64,000 bases of DNA from Blasia pusilla. Taxonomy: Eukaryota; Marchantiophyta; Marchantiopsida; Blasiales. Both the position numbers and the translations under genes were made by a program. The notes beneath the pieces were generated by a model. It saw only the letters and a program-made list of their open reading frames with translations. It was not told the origin of the DNA and made no database searches. Positions 21,426 through 34,660 of this stretch are shown one piece after another. Numbering within the stretch: the first letter of the stretch is position 1; every line of letters starts with the position of its first letter. The stretch spans positions 22,940,001-23,004,000 of the forward strand of contig CM114275.1 of assembly GCA_050084515.1 (NCBI GenBank), given 5' to 3'.

Positions 21426-24400
21426 ATGGAGGCAATCCCTTCAAGGATACACAACCCCATCAGATTGAGAAGAGCCATGCGTGTGCACCGCACAGACGAT
21501 CCCCTTCTCCTCTTGTTCTTCTTCAGACGTCCGGCTCCGAGGCAGTCCTCCGTCCCAGCCTCCGTGAGAACGAGCACAGGTAGCGGTAGTAGTTGTAGGA
21601 GAGCTGTCAGTGATCGGAACGTCTCAGGATTTTTCCCATGGCCAATTCGTGGGTGCCGCAAAGAGTCGCTGCACTCTCTGCTCACCGGAGTGTCCGAGGG
21701 TGACAGTCACTGGCTGGACAAGTCTTCCGTGAGAGATGGTCCGGACGAAGAAGGCAGGGTGGATTTGGGTGCGATGCTTCGAGAAGCGGATTACCCCCGA
21801 GAGCTACAGAGGCGGCCCGGTGAGGGATTTCCTCTCACGGACAGCAATGCGCGGAGGTTGATAAAAATGAGGCAGGAGTGGGAGCGGGGGCTTCGAAAGT
21901 CGCACGGTCCAAGAGTGAGAACCGATGGTCGCTGGATTAAGAGAACACCTCAGCAGATGGAGGCGTATTTGGCCGATGGGCGTTGGCAATCACGGTGGAG
22001 TGCGAGGTAATTAATTGATGCAGGATTTTTCATGGGATGGCTCTGGGATCTACCCAAGGGAACTAGGGTGTGTAATTGTAGGAGCAGCACTCACAGGGGA
22101 AATGGAAGTGATGTAAATCAGCCGAGTTGAGCTGGTCTTGAAGGGCTCCTCAATATTAGAGTTGCAGATCTCAAGCCTGTGCACAGGACTCCGTAGTTTT
22201 TGGAGCAGCAGGTGAAATGAAAGTGGTGAAGGGATTTTAAATTAAATACTAGTAAGGTGCGGGGAAATAAAAAAGTGTTCGGAGAGCTAATTTATAGCCC
22301 GTGAAAGGAAAAGATTAATGATGCTGCACATAAATTCAAAATTTTCTTGATGCCCGTAGCATGTGAAACATTTTTTTCTGCCCAGTTGTCACGTGTCAAA
22401 CAGATAGGTGTTTGCAAATGAAGAAGGCACTCTCCCATAATAATATAGATAAGGTGCTCGTGCGATGCATGGGAAGAAAAAGGTATTTGAAGAGTTAGTG
22501 TATAGCCTGTGAAGGGAAGAGATTAATGATGTTGCACATAAATTCAATTTTTTTTCATGCTGCCCGCATGTGAGACATTTTCTTGCTGCCCAGTTGCGAT
22601 GTGTCAAGCAGAGAGGTGTTTGCAAATCAAGAGGCACTCTCCCATAATAATGTAGGTTAGCAAAGCTCAAGCCTGTTCCTAGGATTGTACAATTTTAGGA
22701 GCACTGTCCACACGTGAAATGAAAATGATTAACATCAGATTAGCTGTTCTGGTCCTGTAGGATTCCTCAATGCAGCACTTGCCTAGCTGAAGCCTGAGCA
22801 TAGGTTTTGGGTAATTTTACATGCAGCATCAGAAGGTGAAATGAAAGTGATGAAGACCCGCTGAGCTAATATTCTGGGGTTTTTTCAATGTAGTAGTAGC
22901 ATAACTAAAGCTTGGGCTGGTTCCTCTAGGAGCTGTTGTGAACCGTACGGTTTCTGCGGGCGTCTCTGTTTTGACAATATAGGCGAGAGTGCGTAAGTTG
23001 GGTCTTGATCTAATCGAGAACATTAGATGTGTGAGAATTGAAGGAATTCGACCAACTCATGTGAAGGTCGATTGAGGCCAAAATTGAGTTGAGTCACACA
23101 GAAGTGTTGGGAGGGTGCATCTTTTGGGTTCTGGTCAAATTGGATTACCAGGAGTTGGGGGGATCTGCTAGGATTTGCATGGGAGTTTCTGATGCCATGT
23201 CTTGTGTTGTATGTGATCAGATACAACCGACACGTGACAGCGGCCATTAGTTTTGTGCGTCAAATGGCATCAGAACCTCCCGATGTCATGAATATGCGAA
23301 AGGTGATCCATTTGTCCATGATATCGATGCCTAAGTAAGACAAGTCCCTTCATGCTTTACAGGGTTGTGGGGACTGGTCGTTTCTGTTCCTCATGCTACA
23401 TTGAAGCTTCCGAGGATGATGATTTGTATATCCCTCTTTCTGTAGCATGAAAGTCAGCGACCTGTGCACATTTTTGATCTTGGAAATGTTAAATCTTCAC
23501 GTTTTTTTTACGATAACTTTTGTAGGCAATGATACCTTTCATTGGACGGCTCTCCTTCCGTGACATGTGCAATGTCCTGAAGGAGCAGAAAAATTGGAGA
23601 GTGGCTGGCATATTCTTCGAGTGGATGAAGCTTCAAATATGCTATACTCCCAGTGTCATTCCCTATACAATTCTGCTGAGTATCTATGCACAGGCTGGGA
23701 AACTGGACCTTGCAGAGCAGGCTTTGATGGAAATGTTACAAGTAGGTTGTGAACCGGATGAAGTTGTTTTCTGCACCATGATAGAGGCGTATTCCCGGTG
23801 GAACAAATATGAGGAAATGATTGGAGTTTACAAAGCCATGCGTCAGCGAGGACTTGTACCTTCTTGTGGCATCTTCATCAAAATGATGTCATGCCTCAAC
23901 CACGGGGGATGGCTAATGGAAGCAAGTGTTCTTTGGGACCATTTGCTGGAGGCTGGTCTTGAACCGGGCCTTTATGGTTACTCTCTCGTAATAAATATAT
24001 ACAGAAAGCAAGGCATGCTGAATGAGGTGGTGAGTGTCTTTGAGAGAATGCAGGATGATGGATACTTGGCTGATGAAATAACATGCAACATGGTCATTGA
24101 TGTGCTAGGCAAGTTGGGAAATTATGAGGCTGCATCAAATGTTTTTGAAACTATGAAAGGACAGGGCATCATCATGAACAAATACTCATATGCAACCATG
24201 ATGAACGTTTGCTGTAGAGCTGGTGACTTCCAGGGCGCGGCAGATCTTTTCTCTCTCATGCGAGAAAACGGGTGCCCACCGGATGAAGTTGTGTACAGTA
24301 CTGTGATTAATGCTTATGGAAAGGTTGGTTTGTATAGTGAAGCAGAAGCCATATTCAAGGAGATGAAGGAGATGAGCCTTCTCTCTGATGTGAAGACCTA

Positions 24401-27400
24401 CACAAATATGGCAAACTTGCGAGAAAAAGCAGGGAAATACCATGAGGCTTTGGAGCTTTTTGAGGAGTTACAAAACGAGGGTCTCCAAATGACTAATTAC
24501 TCCTGGAATACCTACCTCCACTGCTGTGTGAAAGAGGGTGACCTCGGAAAAGCCTCGAGAGTTTTCGAGATGATGCAAAAGGAAAAGGTTGCAGGCATAG
24601 TAGCTTACAGCAACATGGTCACTCTTTATGGAAACCTTCATCTTGTTGAGCACTTGGGGAGGCTAGTTAGTCAAGTTCAAGCCAATGAGGTGGAGTGTGA
24701 CACAGAGTTTTATGGGACGCTCATCAACGCATACTGCAAGCTGGGACGACTAGGTGATGCTGAGGCAGTCATTGCTCAAATGGAGAAGGCGGGAATACCA
24801 ACCAATGAGTACATTCAAACAATGCTCTTGCAGGCATATGGGAAAGCCGACAGAGTCAAAGAGGCAGAGAGTTTATTCCAGAGCATGGAGCAGGTGGATG
24901 ATGTGGCTATAAGTGCCATGATAGAGCTCTATCAGAGGGTTGACAGGCAGGATGAAGCGATGCCTTTGTCAGATTTGCTGCAAGAGCTTGGAGAAAATGT
25001 AGATAGTCAAATACAGAAGCAGTTGCTGATAAGGCTAGCAAAGTCAGGTGTGTTATCGTCTTGCTTTTCACCTTTGGAAGGGGAAGGTAGTCATGTAGTG
25101 TTTGATGTTCCAAGAGTATATGGGAGGAAGGGAAATCTCGCTATCCATTTCCAGTCTTCTCACATGAGTAGCCATCATTGGATCCAGTAGTCGCCTCTTA
25201 TAATGTTCGACTTAAATGCTTAGATCTGGATCCAGGGAATCTTTTGTGTTTTTGTTTTGCTCATGTTAATACCAAACAGTCTATATGATGCTTATTTGGG
25301 AATTGTAATGTTGCATCTGTCAGGTAATGTCAAAGGGGCTGATTCGGTTTTTTCCCAGATGGTGCAGACGGGGTGGACTGCTTCTGAGGATGTTGTGGTG
25401 ACAATGATAGCCCTTTATGGACGCAGTCATCAACTAGACAAGGCCCTGGCTTTGTTTGAGCAGCAAAGGGCAGTTGGATTGCATGTCAGCAAGTTGGTTT
25501 ATAATACCATCATTGATGCATGTGTCAAATGTAAAAGCCTGAGTGATGCAGTGCGACTGTTTGAAGAGATGCAGAAACTGGGTGTGGAGCATGACCAGGT
25601 CACTGTAACATCAATGATTTATGCTTACACCAAAGAAGGTCAGTACTCAAGATTGTTAAAAACTGTAAATGGATCTATAATTGGATGTGTCAACAGGTGA
25701 CATAGATCTCAGATGAAGGAGTTGAGGCTGATGTCTTGTGGCCTTTACCCACGCCTGCCATGCGAAAAGGTCAGAAAAGAATTTGGAGAAAAGAAGATAC
25801 AAGAAGGATTATATGTGGTCAATATTCAGAAGGAAAGGTTCAGTGTGAAATTTTGACATTTATCTGGATGCTATTTAACAGGCAAAGGGGTAATACGATT
25901 GATGGATTGTGTGTAATATTTTAAGGACTCTCAAGTTCTCTGTGGTGTGAGCATTGTAGATTGATTATGAATACCTGGTGTTGCAATTACCAACTGTGGC
26001 AGGGTCATATAAGGAGGCGGAGGCCCTTGTAGAAATAACTCTCAGCAAGGGGTGGACTCTGGATACTATAACCTACAATACCATGATACAGTCTTTCCTA
26101 GAAGCAGGTAAAGATGTTTGTCCTTTGTAGAGGCTTTTACTTGTGTCACACTGTCTCTTGTTTTAGTGGTGCAGAGTGCTTACGCCTTATTTATAGTAAT
26201 TTATGCTGAGTATACATATTGAATTTGTCATGTATGTTTAACTTTCTCTTACAATGCGTAGCAGATACCTAGATACATCAGATTTATGCTAGTCATTACA
26301 GAATGTCTCTTTTCACACTAACATTCTTATACTGGCACTTTATGACTCTGTTCAAATCTATTTGAGTCTTCTAGTCCTAGTCTTAAGCCGAAATCATCAT
26401 GATTAGCCTTAGGTGAAGCCTTGGCGATGATGACGACGTCCATGTCTTGAGTAGGGTAGAATTGAACTTTGACTGCTGCTGCACGAACTTTTTCCTAGAC
26501 AAAGTGACGGTGTGTTTACATATGTTTCATTCTGAAATGAAACTTCTGTTCAGTTAATTGCAGTAGCTCGAAATCAGTGTCTCCAAGCAATCTCTTTAGC
26601 CAAATCGCGTTGGTTAAACCCTCAGCAAGGATGCATACTCAGCTTCAGAGTTCAACAGTGCAACACTCCCCTACAAAACTTGGAGTTCTGGCTGATACTG
26701 CATTTACTTAGGAGAAAATACTTTTCTGAAGTTTATTTTCTTCAATGAGAATCTCCTGCCCAATCAGCGTCAGAGTATTCCACAAGATGGCAGGGACAAG
26801 AGATTTCCAGTACTTTATGGATCTATTCAATATCCTTGTTAGATATTGCATAATCCTCTTCATAGCCTTCCAGTGATTGAATCCAGGATTGTGCTTGTAT
26901 ATGGCAACATTACCAACTGCATATAACTGGCCAGGTGTAGTGGAGATCATAGCCCAAGTGCACTCTGATGTGGCTCGGGGTAGCCATTTCAGCCTTGTGG
27001 TTGTGAGTGTCTGTGCTGTCATCTTCTGTACGTTTCTTCCCAGTTTCCATAGGATTTTGTTGCAATCCTCCATCTGAAAGATCTTTGATCAGTGAAATCT
27101 AGCCTTCCTCCTTGCTCCTATTCCAAGACACTGCTTGATCTCTCCCAGGCTTGTCATTTCAATTTCTCAACTCAACAAACCTCTCACAGTGTATATGGGG
27201 TTCTGATCCTTACCATCAACTTATAGGACAAGTATCACATACTGCTCTCCTCATCTGATGAAATACTAATATTCTGATCAGTCATTGTTGCCTTGAACCA
27301 AGTCTGAATCAGGTTGGAATCAAGTGTTTGAAACCTGAGTTTAGAGGCTTGTTTCAGTCTGTACAAAGCCCTTTTCAGTTTACAGACTCTATTTGGACAC

Positions 27401-30400
27401 TTATGATTATCGATTCATTTATGCATCTCTATGATTATCCATTCTGAAGGGCTGTTCAAAATCCATCTGCCAGACCTGTTGGTCGAAATGAGCATCCAGA
27501 GCTAGTACTGCCCTGATGGGGATATAATTCTTTCTTCTGGTGATGGTGAAAAGTTATCTGTGTAATGAACACCATACAGTTGGTATCCTCTTATACTTAA
27601 CAGACTTTGTCTTTTCCAGAAGATAAGTTCAGTCTATTTTTTTTCTTTTTTTGGACTCATTTCAACTTGGTTGATTTAGGTGTATCCTTAGCATGGGTGG
27701 GATTCTTGTGCTCTTGATCACCATGCTTAGGAGTTCTCTCTTTCTTCCTCTGATAGGTCGTCAGTGGAGTAGTCTGCTGTGCAACTCGTCCCACTGCTCC
27801 ACCAGAACTAGACCCTGAGGTATCCGGAGTCTGAATACTTGACCCAAAACTCATAGTGCAGTGGAGTGTGACAGTCTTCTGTTAAAGAAGTCTAGCGGAG
27901 GTGAGCCTTCATCTGATTCTTCATCCGATCAAGAACTTGTTACACCGTGATTGATCATGTAGTGGTCCATCTTCTTGCTGAAGGTCACATTTCCTTCAAG
28001 GATAATATTTCATACTTTTTCCGCTTAACTCTATATGCTCTGACTTCATCCCTGTAACCAACCTGCATGAACTCCTGTGACTTGAAGTCAAGCTTGTCCT
28101 TATGGTTAACATGGACCCTGGCATAGGCTGCACACCTCAATTTCTCAGGTGCCTAAGATCAGGCTTCTTGTCTCTCGATAGTTCATAGGCAGTTTTACTC
28201 TCGCGAACTGCTTTGATGGGAATTCTTTTCTGTAAGCAATTTCAGTTAATAGAGCTTATCCCTAGTAAGACTTGGCTAGTCCTGCATGGCTCAACATGGA
28301 AGGTTCCGTTTCTTTGTCTCACACCCCGGTTGTGTTTCGGGTTAACATGGACGGTTTTCTGTCTTAGCATCTTGTTGTCCAAGCAGAAAGCCTTGAAACC
28401 TCCTAATTTGTAACATCCCTAATTGTCTGATCTGAAGGTTTGCATCTTGTTGTAGTGACGTGCTTCTGCTTTTTCTTTACACTGTTGAAATGTCTCAGAA
28501 GCTTCTGACTTCTGTTTGTGGAGGCAAACAGCAGTTTATGGTGACCAATCATCAATGGTGCTTATGTCTGAATGAATTACCGGATTTTGTTGATTTCTTG
28601 TTTATCAGCAATCACCGAATGTACTAGTTAAAGCCTCAACTACATGTCTCTAAAATGTGCAGTAGGCCTACATCCATCCACAGAACTGAGTTTTTTGCAG
28701 AACTTTCTGCTTTGTCCGCCTAAGATTACGACCTATGTGGATGGATGTCCACCCTTTCTTGTATACATCTAGAAATGCGTTCATAGGGATCCACATTATT
28801 TTGTAGTTCTATTTTTATTGATACCGATAAATAGCCATCAAACCCTCTGATGCAGGCTGCCACTCTAGGTCCATTGCTTCCGGGTGGGAAACTTGACTCT
28901 AGTTTGTTTGCCAAGCACACGGAATTGCAGAAGTTACCTTTGTAAAGTTCCTTGTGTAGTTTATATGGCCTGGCCTTGCCTGCTAGATATTGTCACTTGC
29001 ACCTGAAGATGTTGTTAATACCACATCCAGCTTGGTTTGTGCGTCTGAATACCCCATCATGTATAGATTGTTCTTTTATGACGCACGGTGCCAGTTTGTT
29101 TCTCCTCTTTTCTCTGAGTATACTTGTGCCTTTGTGGAGTACAAAGCTGCCTCTGGCTTGATTGCATTTCGATTCAACAAAGATGTTCTCTGTTAGTCTG
29201 GGTATGTGATGAATTTCTCTGATTATGAATCTGCTGCAATCATAGATAATCACATCTACTCTGCCCTCGCCAGCAACTTTCTGGTGACTGTCATCACCAT
29301 TGAAGGCAAGTAGTCCATCGTGGGCAGCATAATAGTCTCCAAAGGTAGCCCTGTCAAAGGTCATGTGTATAGTGACTCCCATACCCACATAGTAAGTGTG
29401 TATACAACACTTACTATGTGGGTTTAGAGAGCATGATGACTGCTCTGTCCTGCCAAAAATCAGAGTTGCTGCTGCTGACCCCATCCTGAATTTTCTTCAC
29501 ATTGCTAATGCAGGTGGCCTTGTTTGCCACGATAAAAGCAGATGAATTTTTGCTTAGGTTTCCTAGTGAACTTCTTGTTGTTTGCTGGAGCAAGTCCGTT
29601 CTTTTGAGCACTCATATGATGCTTTCCAAATCCAAGAGAAGACCAAGCTCTTTAATTAGCGGGTCTTGCTCTGCAGCTGACATTGTAGTTGTCATTGTAA
29701 GGGTTGTTGATGACGAATCAACTCCCTTGACTACATTCTGTGAACTTTCCTGATGGAGAGGAAAATTCGTACGAACCTGAAAGATCAGGTTCAAATGGCT
29801 GTGAAGAGATGGCGTACTGCTCCTCAAAGCCAGCATGGCAATAACAGTGCCTTCTGCTGCAAGTTGATGCTTGATATTCTTAAGATTGTTAAAACCTCAT
29901 TAGCATACCCTTATCTTAGGGAAACCTAGGTTCTTAAATTTGTTTGGGGATTTCCCTCTTGTATATGGTTCAGCACCCTTTCTAATTAGTAGAAGACCCT
30001 CCTATGCTTTTGACATTGTCAAAGTTCCATCTGAGAGGAATAGAGTTCTGATTTCGACAACCTGACCATGGTTTTATCTCTTGCAGGGCAGCTGAAAAAG
30101 GCTTTGTCCATATTTCAGAAAATGCAGGCAGCTAATGTTGTTCCTAGCATTCATACATACAGCATTCTTATCAGGTATCTGTCATGTCACTCCCATGCTA
30201 GAATAGCTTGTGCTGAATTGTGAACTTCCCAGGCTTAAACTTGGTGAAACTACAGAGTTAAGTTCCATCAGCCAGTTTGGTGAAGCGATTGAGGATACAT
30301 TGGCAGACTGACTAGAATGTCCAGATATTACTCGATATATATCAGAGCTGGCCTGTTTAGAGCAGAAATTTAATCACTTGTTGGTGTTTGACCAAGTTGT

Positions 30401-32239
30401 AGTTAGCGTTCTGCTTATTTCTAGTTCTAGTTGTGGTGCCTTCCACTTTCAAGACAAGTGTCTAGGCAGAAAAGATTGAGTTAAGCTGGATTACCAGTTG
30501 ATTTTCTAGAGGTGTTTCTTGAAATCTTGGTGGCTTGTCTTGTTGTGGAACTGTCGAAGTGGAAGAAACCTGGATGTTGGATCCTGTCATATTCTAGTCT
30601 AAACATCTGGGTCTTGGCAACAGGGTCTTCTCTGAGGTTAAGGATTTAGAGAAAGCTACTGCACTATTTGAAGAGTTGCAGGCTTCTGGGATTCCTCTTG
30701 ACGAGAAAGCTTACAGCCACATGATCCACTGCTATGGAAAAGCAGGTTGGCCAACTGACTCATCTTGGTAGTCTCTGTAGACTGAAGTTATTTTCTGTAG
30801 TATTTATAATTTGTGCGTCTGCTGATGGAGGACTGTAGCTTTGTGAACACTGAACATACTATACATTCAACTTTTAGTCTTGAACATGACCCACGTTGCT
30901 ACCAACATGGAAACGATGACAAAATATTCTCCTTTCTTGACCATTTGTATAGAAGTTTTTCGTGAAGCTTTTGAACAAAGAGCTCTGGTGCCCTTTGTTC
31001 TAAAGACAGATCCTCCAAATCTGACTTGAATTGTTGACATGTTTGGATGACAGGGAAATATCAAAGTGCCGCCCAGCTATTCAAGGAGCTTCAAGATAAT
31101 GGATTTAAACCACACAAGGTCAGTATTTGATCACCTATGTTCCTGTCTGACTAACTTTTTACATGTCTGAGTGTCTTATTGGCATTGAGATGGTCTTTTT
31201 TGGATCAAATTCCTTGTGACTCATTGAAGGTTATTTCTTGCTGGAGTTGCAGGTAACTTATAATACTATGATCGAAGCCTATGCCACGGCTGGTCAGTTT
31301 GATGAGGCACAAAGACTTTTTCATAAGATGTCCTCAGATGGACTTGCACCCGATGATGCAACGTACTTGTCGCTGCTTTCTGCTTATGGGAAGTCAAAGA
31401 GAAGGTGTAATGAGGCAGAGAGTATTCTTCACCATATGCGGAAAGAAGGAATAAAGCCTGATGTCCGACATTACACCGCAGTCATAAGAGCCCTTGGGAG
31501 AGTTGCTATGGTGGATGATGCAGCTAGGGTGTTTGCAGACATGGTGGGGCAGGGAGTAACACCAGATTATACATGCTACAGAATCTTGATGAACGTTTTC
31601 GCTAGGTATACTAGGTTTGACCAAGGTGTAGCTTTGTTTGGTGCTATTCGCAAGGTAGGAGAGGCTGACAGATATCTGTACACCCTAGCAGTGAACTTGT
31701 ACTGGGTTTGCAATAGGACCGAAGAAGCTAAAAGCCTCATCGCAGAGATGGAGACGCGTGGTTATCACTACACAGGGAAATTTGCACATGTCTGGAAATC
31801 TGAAAAGGCTAGTAATGCTGAATTGAGATCATCGCCTGAACCCATAGCCAGATTCTGGAGGAAGGGTGAGGACCAAGTGCTTGAGTGTGGATTAGACAAG
31901 TCTGTGAAGGGTTCTCTTAACAAAAGGACAGTGAGATCAGTGTCCAGAGTTTGGAGACCTCAAGTTGCCAAGAAAGAGTTCCAATCCGACAGTGATGGGA
32001 GTCAGACTGAGAAAAAGCTTAGTTCAACAATAGCTGAAGTTTGGAGAAATGGTTCTATTGAGAAGAAACAGGTAGTAAAATCAATGTCCAAAGTTTGGAG
32101 GCCTCAACTTGCCATGAAAGAGTTTGAATCTGACAGAGGTCAGAGTCACTGGATGAAGAATGAGCTTAATCCAACAACAGCTGAAGTCTGGAGAAAGCAA
32201 GACATGACTGGTGGAAGCGATTGTGTGGGAGTTTCTTAA
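21426..32239 (+). CDS. EMB976: Organellar PPR protein, EMB976 (At5g27270) orthologue, nine exons
   Basis: Exons join in frame with GT-AG introns: 21426-22006, 23221-23302, 23526-25047, 25324-25638, 26003-26107, 30087-30174, 30624-30745, 31054-31118, 31253-32239, giving 1288 residues. Residues 1 to about 60 are rich in Arg and Ser and poor in acids, fitting an organelle transit peptide. LTDSNARR...WIKRTPQQM (exon 1), HVTAAISFVR (exon 2) and LSFRDMCNVLKEQKNW (exon 3) are hallmarks of Arabidopsis EMB976, an embryo-essential P-class PPR protein. About two dozen PPR motifs of 35 residues follow to about residue 1130. P-class PPR proteins bind organellar RNA to stabilise or process it; the target here is unknown. 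The C-terminal tail (1159-1277) has five WR repeats. The first ATG of the exon 1 frame is used; a second at 21477 is possible. Confidence 0.9.
22007..23220 (+). other. Intron 1 of EMB976
   Basis: Donor GAG|GTAATT at 22006/22007 and acceptor CAG|ATAC at 23220/23221. The splice completes an arginine codon (AG|A) and restores the conserved HVTAAI stretch. The intron holds a 200-base tandem duplication and further degenerate repeats, listed separately. Confidence 0.85.
22254..22669 (+). repeat. Two-copy tandem repeat in EMB976 intron 1
   Basis: Unit 1 (22254-22450) and unit 2 (22451-22669) both begin aaggtgc and end at a ggcactctcccataataat stretch. Shared blocks include gattaatgatg, gcacataaattcaa, ctgcccagttg and aggtgtttgcaaat. 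The two differ by scattered substitutions and short indels, so the duplication is not recent. Confidence 0.85.
26700..29620 (-). mobile_element. Decayed Copia retrotransposon in EMB976 intron 5
   Basis: The 3979-base intron 5 (26108-30086) carries an antisense Ty1/Copia remnant. In coding order on the minus strand: a zinc knuckle (GKQGHLH with flanking Cys) near 29500-29545; protease and pre-integrase at 28993-29484 with a HMTFDR block and VDVIIYDC...IHHIPRLTENI; the integrase C-terminus near 27990-28120 with KLDFKSQEF and GYRDEVRAYRV; reverse transcriptase near 27300-27400 with VCKLKRALYRLKQA; and RNase H at 26708-27073 with YAVGNVAIYKHNP...HWKAMKRIMQYL. Stops and frameshifts occur throughout. 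No LTR pair was found. It is co-spliced out with the intron. Confidence 0.85.
31847..32200 (+). repeat. Five tryptophan-arginine repeats in the EMB976 tail
   Basis: In frame within exon 9 the tail repeats a short motif five times: ARFWRKG, SRVWRPQ, AEVWRNG, SKVWRPQ and AEVWRKQ. Copies 2 and 4 extend into near-identical KEFxSD sequences, so part of this arose by duplication of a unit of about 50 residues. I do not recall it in angiosperm EMB976. Confidence 0.8.
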
Positions 32240-32959
32240 GTGAGGTAGTGAGGAATGTTGATTTGAATTGCAAACAAATCAAAGATTTGTTCTGCAAATT
32301 GAGATGTAGGGACTGTAGAGATGCTCCCTTGCTACTCACGAATCGCGTTTGTAAAGAATTGGCCATTACTGTACTGGTTTCCCCCACACGGGGAGACAGG
32401 AGTGTAATATACAGATCTGCACCATCGCAGCACACTTCAATTTTGATCTCTATGGCGACCAGGGCTGGAGATCACATATTCTGATTTAGAATACAGCTGT
32501 GTGTCTATGGCCGCATCTCACAGAATTTGGTAAAATTCACAATGGAGGTTCATTCTCACCCTAGGCACTAGACATGATGACAGAGCCATCAGCAAAGGTA
32601 GCGAAGGAAGAGTCAATTTTGCAATGAGGATGACTCTGAGAATCACGCAGAGGCTCTGTCCAGATTTGTTCCATCTCTTGTGAAAAGTACAGTGAGACGA
32701 GGAGTTCAGATTTCCAATCAATGACCACTTTTCCAGGAACTGCACAAAGAACTCACTTATAGAATTCACTCGTCTCCACCGGTACCCACTTTCTCATATG
32801 GTGAGGGTGTCTACTTCTAGCATCCTTCGTACGAAGGGCAGGGAAGGAGAAGGTTCCCTTGGAGAGTTTCAGAACCGATGAGTCTTACTATGTGAGGCGG
32901 ATGTGATGATCAAACGTTAGGTTCATTTGTTTACATCCGCGACGTAGGAACATCCCGTC

Positions 32960-33061
32960 ACAAGTCCATTTCTGTGCAAAGGCGTTGCACTCATTCTTGT
33001 TCGGTGACAAACAAGTCCATGTTTGTGCGAAGGTGTTGCACTCATTCTTGTTTCGTAACGA
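32960..33061 (+). repeat. 51-base tandem repeat
   Basis: Two copies with period 51 start acaagtccat at 32960 and 33011. Both contain gttgcactcattcttgtt. The period is a multiple of three and the stretch is open on the plus strand, giving a 17-residue Cys-containing repeat in a short frame, but nothing else marks it as coding. Confidence 0.75.
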
Positions 33062-33689
33062 ACACCGAGACCTTAGCAAGTGCAAGAAGCTCTGTTGAGG
33101 GGGATTTCATTTACCCCGGGGGTAACCAAAAATCCCGTACGTTGGAACGTATGGGATGGTGCCAATGTACTTTAGGTTCATAGGTTTGCATCAGTGACCA
33201 CCCTTCCCTGGAGGATGTGAATGCACGTCCTTACTAGTTAGGACCCTTATGGCCCCTCATTAACAACTTCACACTCGAGTTTTCAGACCCAATTAAGCTG
33301 ACAAAAGTATTTTTGAGGGAAGTTTAGTGAAACGTGTCAAACGGAGGAGAGCTTAAGAAAACTGCATCCTCCTATTAGCATACAGATAGATTCTCCTTGC
33401 CATCCATGCCTCGTCTGGTTGAAAGGAAAGGGCCGTGCAAAAGTTGTTGAGGAAGTGTTCTTATCAGTTAATCTTGACAATGGACGGCACAGGATTGGAA
33501 ATTGTAGGTGTGGTTTGAAATCCATGGATTTGCATCCTCACACAACTTTCTTCATAGAACCTAAGAGGAGATGGGGGACCGGAGTCAAATAAAGTGGGTA
33601 GGACATATATATATTCCAACACAAGAAAATTGAAGGGATGAAAGGATACATTTTCTTCATTCAAGGTTTAAACGTCACTTTCTAAGAAG

Positions 33690-34660
33690 GGGTTTAAGGG
33701 AAGGAAACAAGTTTATTTTTCTAAATAAAGAAGATGAAGGGGATAGGAGGGGATTTTTGATTTTCTCAAACATAGGGTGGGAGTGGTGGGTTTTAATGAG
33801 TGAAAGGAGTATGCTTGAATGTGGTGGGGAGAAGTGTAATTTAAAATGAAAAGGAATCATGTATAGAAGATATGAAAGAGGAGTGAGGCTTTTTAGCTTT
33901 TTTGAGGTATCTGTATTATTATGAAATTTAGGTTTTTTTTTTTCAATAGTATTCTATGTTATTATTGGAAAGTGCATGCATATTTGTTAGACGGAATGAT
34001 AAATTTTCAAGGTTTATAATCATTGGACACATTGATGGGTAAAGAGGGACTAGGGCATAGGATCGAAGATGGGAGTTTCCTAAACACCAGAGTTGAAGGG
34101 ATGGGGGTAAGCATTTCTAAGATTAATTGAGAAAATAGCAATTACACATTTGCAGATAAGTGGATTGAGGGAGGGTGAAAATTTTAATTTTCTGAATTAA
34201 GGAAGGTCAAGTCAATGTGGACTACATTTTTTTTAAGGTGAATTTTGTTTTCTTAAACAAGAATGTGGTAGTGGGGCTTTGACAAATGCTAAAAGGGGAG
34301 AGGCATGGCGTGGTGGGTAGAAATATAATCTAAAATGAAGAGGAGGCATAAAGGACATGAAGGAGGATGGAGGATTTTCAATACTAATCGCTACCATCAT
34401 GGAAAAGTGCATATACAATTATAAGTCAAAATAATAAACCTTAAAACTTTTGTGATGATTTTACACATTGATACTTAAGAAGGGATCCAAGATCGAGGAT
34501 TGGAGTTTTTATTTTATTTTTCCAAAACAAAAGGTGGTGTCTTCTAAATGAAGAGGTGGAAAGGGGAATTTTAAATGAAGAAGTCAATTTGAGGAGCGAG
34601 AGAGGAGTGTGAATGTAGGAACGCAAGAAGTTTGAGGTTTTTTTTTTCAAATCATGCATC
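33690..34660. repeat. Degenerate AT/purine-rich direct repeats
   Basis: Three stretches (about 33690-33900, 34160-34400 and 34480-34660) share the order of an A/T-rich tract, a ggtggt or gtagtgggg core, a gggaga or gggaa stretch, taaaatgaa(g/a) and a purine-rich gaggagtg tail. They are diverged copies of one unit. Confidence 0.5.

Noticed and set aside
21194-21583. Open frame of 129 residues overlapping the start of EMB976
   Set aside because: It overlaps exon 1 in another frame, shows no domain, and exon 1 in the 21426 frame carries the conserved motifs.
25048-25190. Continuation of the PPR frame after 25047 to a stop at 25190
   Set aside because: The PPR pattern ends at KSG. The donor at 25047/25048 joins in frame to exon 4, restoring the PPR motif, so this is intron sequence.
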